Below, piece by piece: positions 63,208 to 64,000 of a stretch of 64,000 nt of DNA (positions within the stretch are counted from its first letter, which is position 1; each line of letters starts with the position of its first letter). A program made the position numbers and the translations under genes. Source of the stretch: Sphingomonas sp. SUN039. GTDB lineage: Bacteria > Pseudomonadota > Alphaproteobacteria > Sphingomonadales > Sphingomonadaceae. Location: contig NZ_CP096972.1 in assembly GCF_024758725.1 (NCBI RefSeq), forward strand, positions 2,586,001 through 2,650,000. The letters are read 5' to 3'. The notes beneath the pieces were generated by a model, which was not told the DNA's origin, ran no database searches, and saw only the letters and a list, made by a program, of their open reading frames with translations.

Positions 63208-64000
63208 ATGTCCCTGCTCGATACTTTCCTGTCCAAAGTCGTCAGACGCGGCACCCTGACCGTCACCGATCACAAGGGTAATGTCAGCAAGGTCGGCACA
63301 TCGGCCGAGGGTTTTCCCGACATCGCCGTCCGCCTCGCCGACGCGAAAGTAGCGCGCGATGTGGTGTTGAAACCCGAACTCGGCGGCGGCGAGGCCTATA
63401 TGGACCACCGCCTGATCGTCGAAAACGACGACATCATGGGGTTGCTGAGCCTGTTGCGGCTCAACAGCCGGTGGGAGGAAGGCGGCGGCTTCGACGATGC
63501 GCGCTGGTTCGACCGCGCATTCGGAAGGCTGCGCGGCAAGCTCGACAGGTGGAACTGGAACGCCAAGTCGAAGCGCAATGTCGCGCATCACTACGACCTC
63601 GACGACCGGCTCTACGACCTCTTCCTCGACGAAAACCGGCAATACAGCTGCGGCTATTGGACCTCACCTGACGTCGGCCTCGATCAGGCCCAGCGCGACA
63701 AAATGGCGCATATCGCGGCGAAACTCGCGCTCGCGCCGGGGATGCGCGTGCTCGACATCGGCTGCGGCTGGGGTGGCATGGCGTTCTATCTGCACGACAA
63801 ATACGACTGCGACGTCACCGGCATCACGCTGAGCGAGGAGCAGCTTAAATATGCCCGCGCCGACGCCGAACGGCGCGGCGTCGCCGACCGGGTCAAATTC
63901 GAACTGGTCGATTACCGCGATGTCACTGGCAGCTTCGACCGGATCGTGTCGGTCGGCATGTTCGAGCATGTCGGCCCCCCGCATTACCGCGCGTTTTTCG
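63208..64000 (+). CDS. Cyclopropane-fatty-acid synthase-type methyltransferase, cut by window edge
   Basis: 264 codons before the edge. SAM-binding motif VLDIGCGWGGMAFY (about 185-198), preceded by NVAHHYDLDDRLYDLFLD and SCGYWTSPD, and followed by GITLSEEQLKYA and GMFEHVG. This order is typical of CFA synthases. It transfers a methylene group from SAM to unsaturated fatty acids of phospholipids. GAGG before the ATG. The C-terminal third is outside the window. Confidence 0.92.
   Translation, partial: MSLLDTFLSKVVRRGTLTVTDHKGNVSKVGTSAEGFPDIAVRLADAKVARDVVLKPELGGGEAYMDHRLIVENDDIMGLLSLLRLNSRWEEGGGFDDARWFDRAFGRLRGKLDRWNWNAKSKRNVAHHYDLDDRLYDLFLDENRQYSCGYWTSPDVGLDQAQRDKMAHIAAKLALAPGMRVLDIGCGWGGMAFYLHDKYDCDVTGITLSEEQLKYARADAERRGVADRVKFELVDYRDVTGSFDRIVSVGMFEHVGPPHYRAFF

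Noticed and set aside
1-64000. CRISPR array, tRNA, rRNA, prophage or transposase
   Set aside because: I looked for regularly spaced repeats, cloverleaf-type ends and integrase or transposase motifs and saw none. The repeats present are intergenic palindromes.

Overview
This 64 kb window is a high-GC, gene-dense chromosomal segment. It looks like a yellow-pigmented alphaproteobacterium of the order Sphingomonadales. The clues are a carotenoid (crt) operon with lycopene cyclase CrtY, a large TonB-dependent receptor beside TPR-sulfotransferase and Asp/Asn beta-hydroxylase genes, many small secreted proteins of a style common in sphingomonads, frequent GTG/TTG starts, and several families of palindromic intergenic repeats. 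I cannot name a genus. I see no tRNA, rRNA, CRISPR array, prophage, transposase or origin.

Layout. (1) 1-6610: a divergent locus, with a SARP-like regulator and a non-canonical cytochrome P450 (cut by the left edge) on one side and a DyP peroxidase, a signal-less trypsin/V8-like protease and a lipoprotein on the other. Their shared promoter holds five CGC-centred repeats spaced about 11 bp. This is the best candidate here for an undescribed system. (2) 6881-16442: a secreted GH3 glycosidase, a small secreted protein, a TPR-sulfotransferase, a TPR-AspH hydroxylase, a sulfotransferase-like protein and a TonB receptor with a UUCG-loop terminator. (3) 16694-26222: housekeeping and envelope genes, with an xseA/DUF2093/M23 lipoprotein operon divergent from purD, then small membrane proteins, EnvC, CtpA, DsbB and Coq7. 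(4) 26223-28254: an accessory patch (PhzF protein, VapBC). (5) 28330-33622: DUF885 metallopeptidase, DUF2306 protein, POT transporter, thiolase-like protein. (6) 33588-37902: crtY-crtI-LOG-crtB operon. (7) 38042-47371: S41 lipoprotein, gshA, secreted DUF11-type protein, rsmE, ubiA, pmbA/tldE, an inositol-phosphatase-family enzyme, dnaN. (8) 47376-56794: recF, glyoxalases gloA/gloB, an HD protein, small lipoproteins, a DAACS symporter, and a Mpl-type Mur ligase divergent from an LD-carboxypeptidase. (9) 56974-64000: an AT-richer NYN-domain gene fused into the front of rlmN, a LuxR regulator, a TauE/SafE permease, a cytochrome b561/molybdopterin oxidoreductase pair, and a cyclopropane-fatty-acid synthase cut by the right edge.

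How genes work together. crtB, crtI and crtY give phytoene to lycopene to beta-carotene, with an unexpected LOG-family gene in the middle. gshA makes the glutathione precursor that GloA and GloB depend on. EnvC, CtpA, two M23-family proteins, Mpl and LdcA serve murein turnover and recycling. UbiA and Coq7 serve ubiquinone synthesis. At least five kinds of inverted repeat lie in intergenic gaps, and several contain or flank ribosome binding sites. Many gene pairs are joined by GTGA, ATGA or TAATG stop/start overlaps.
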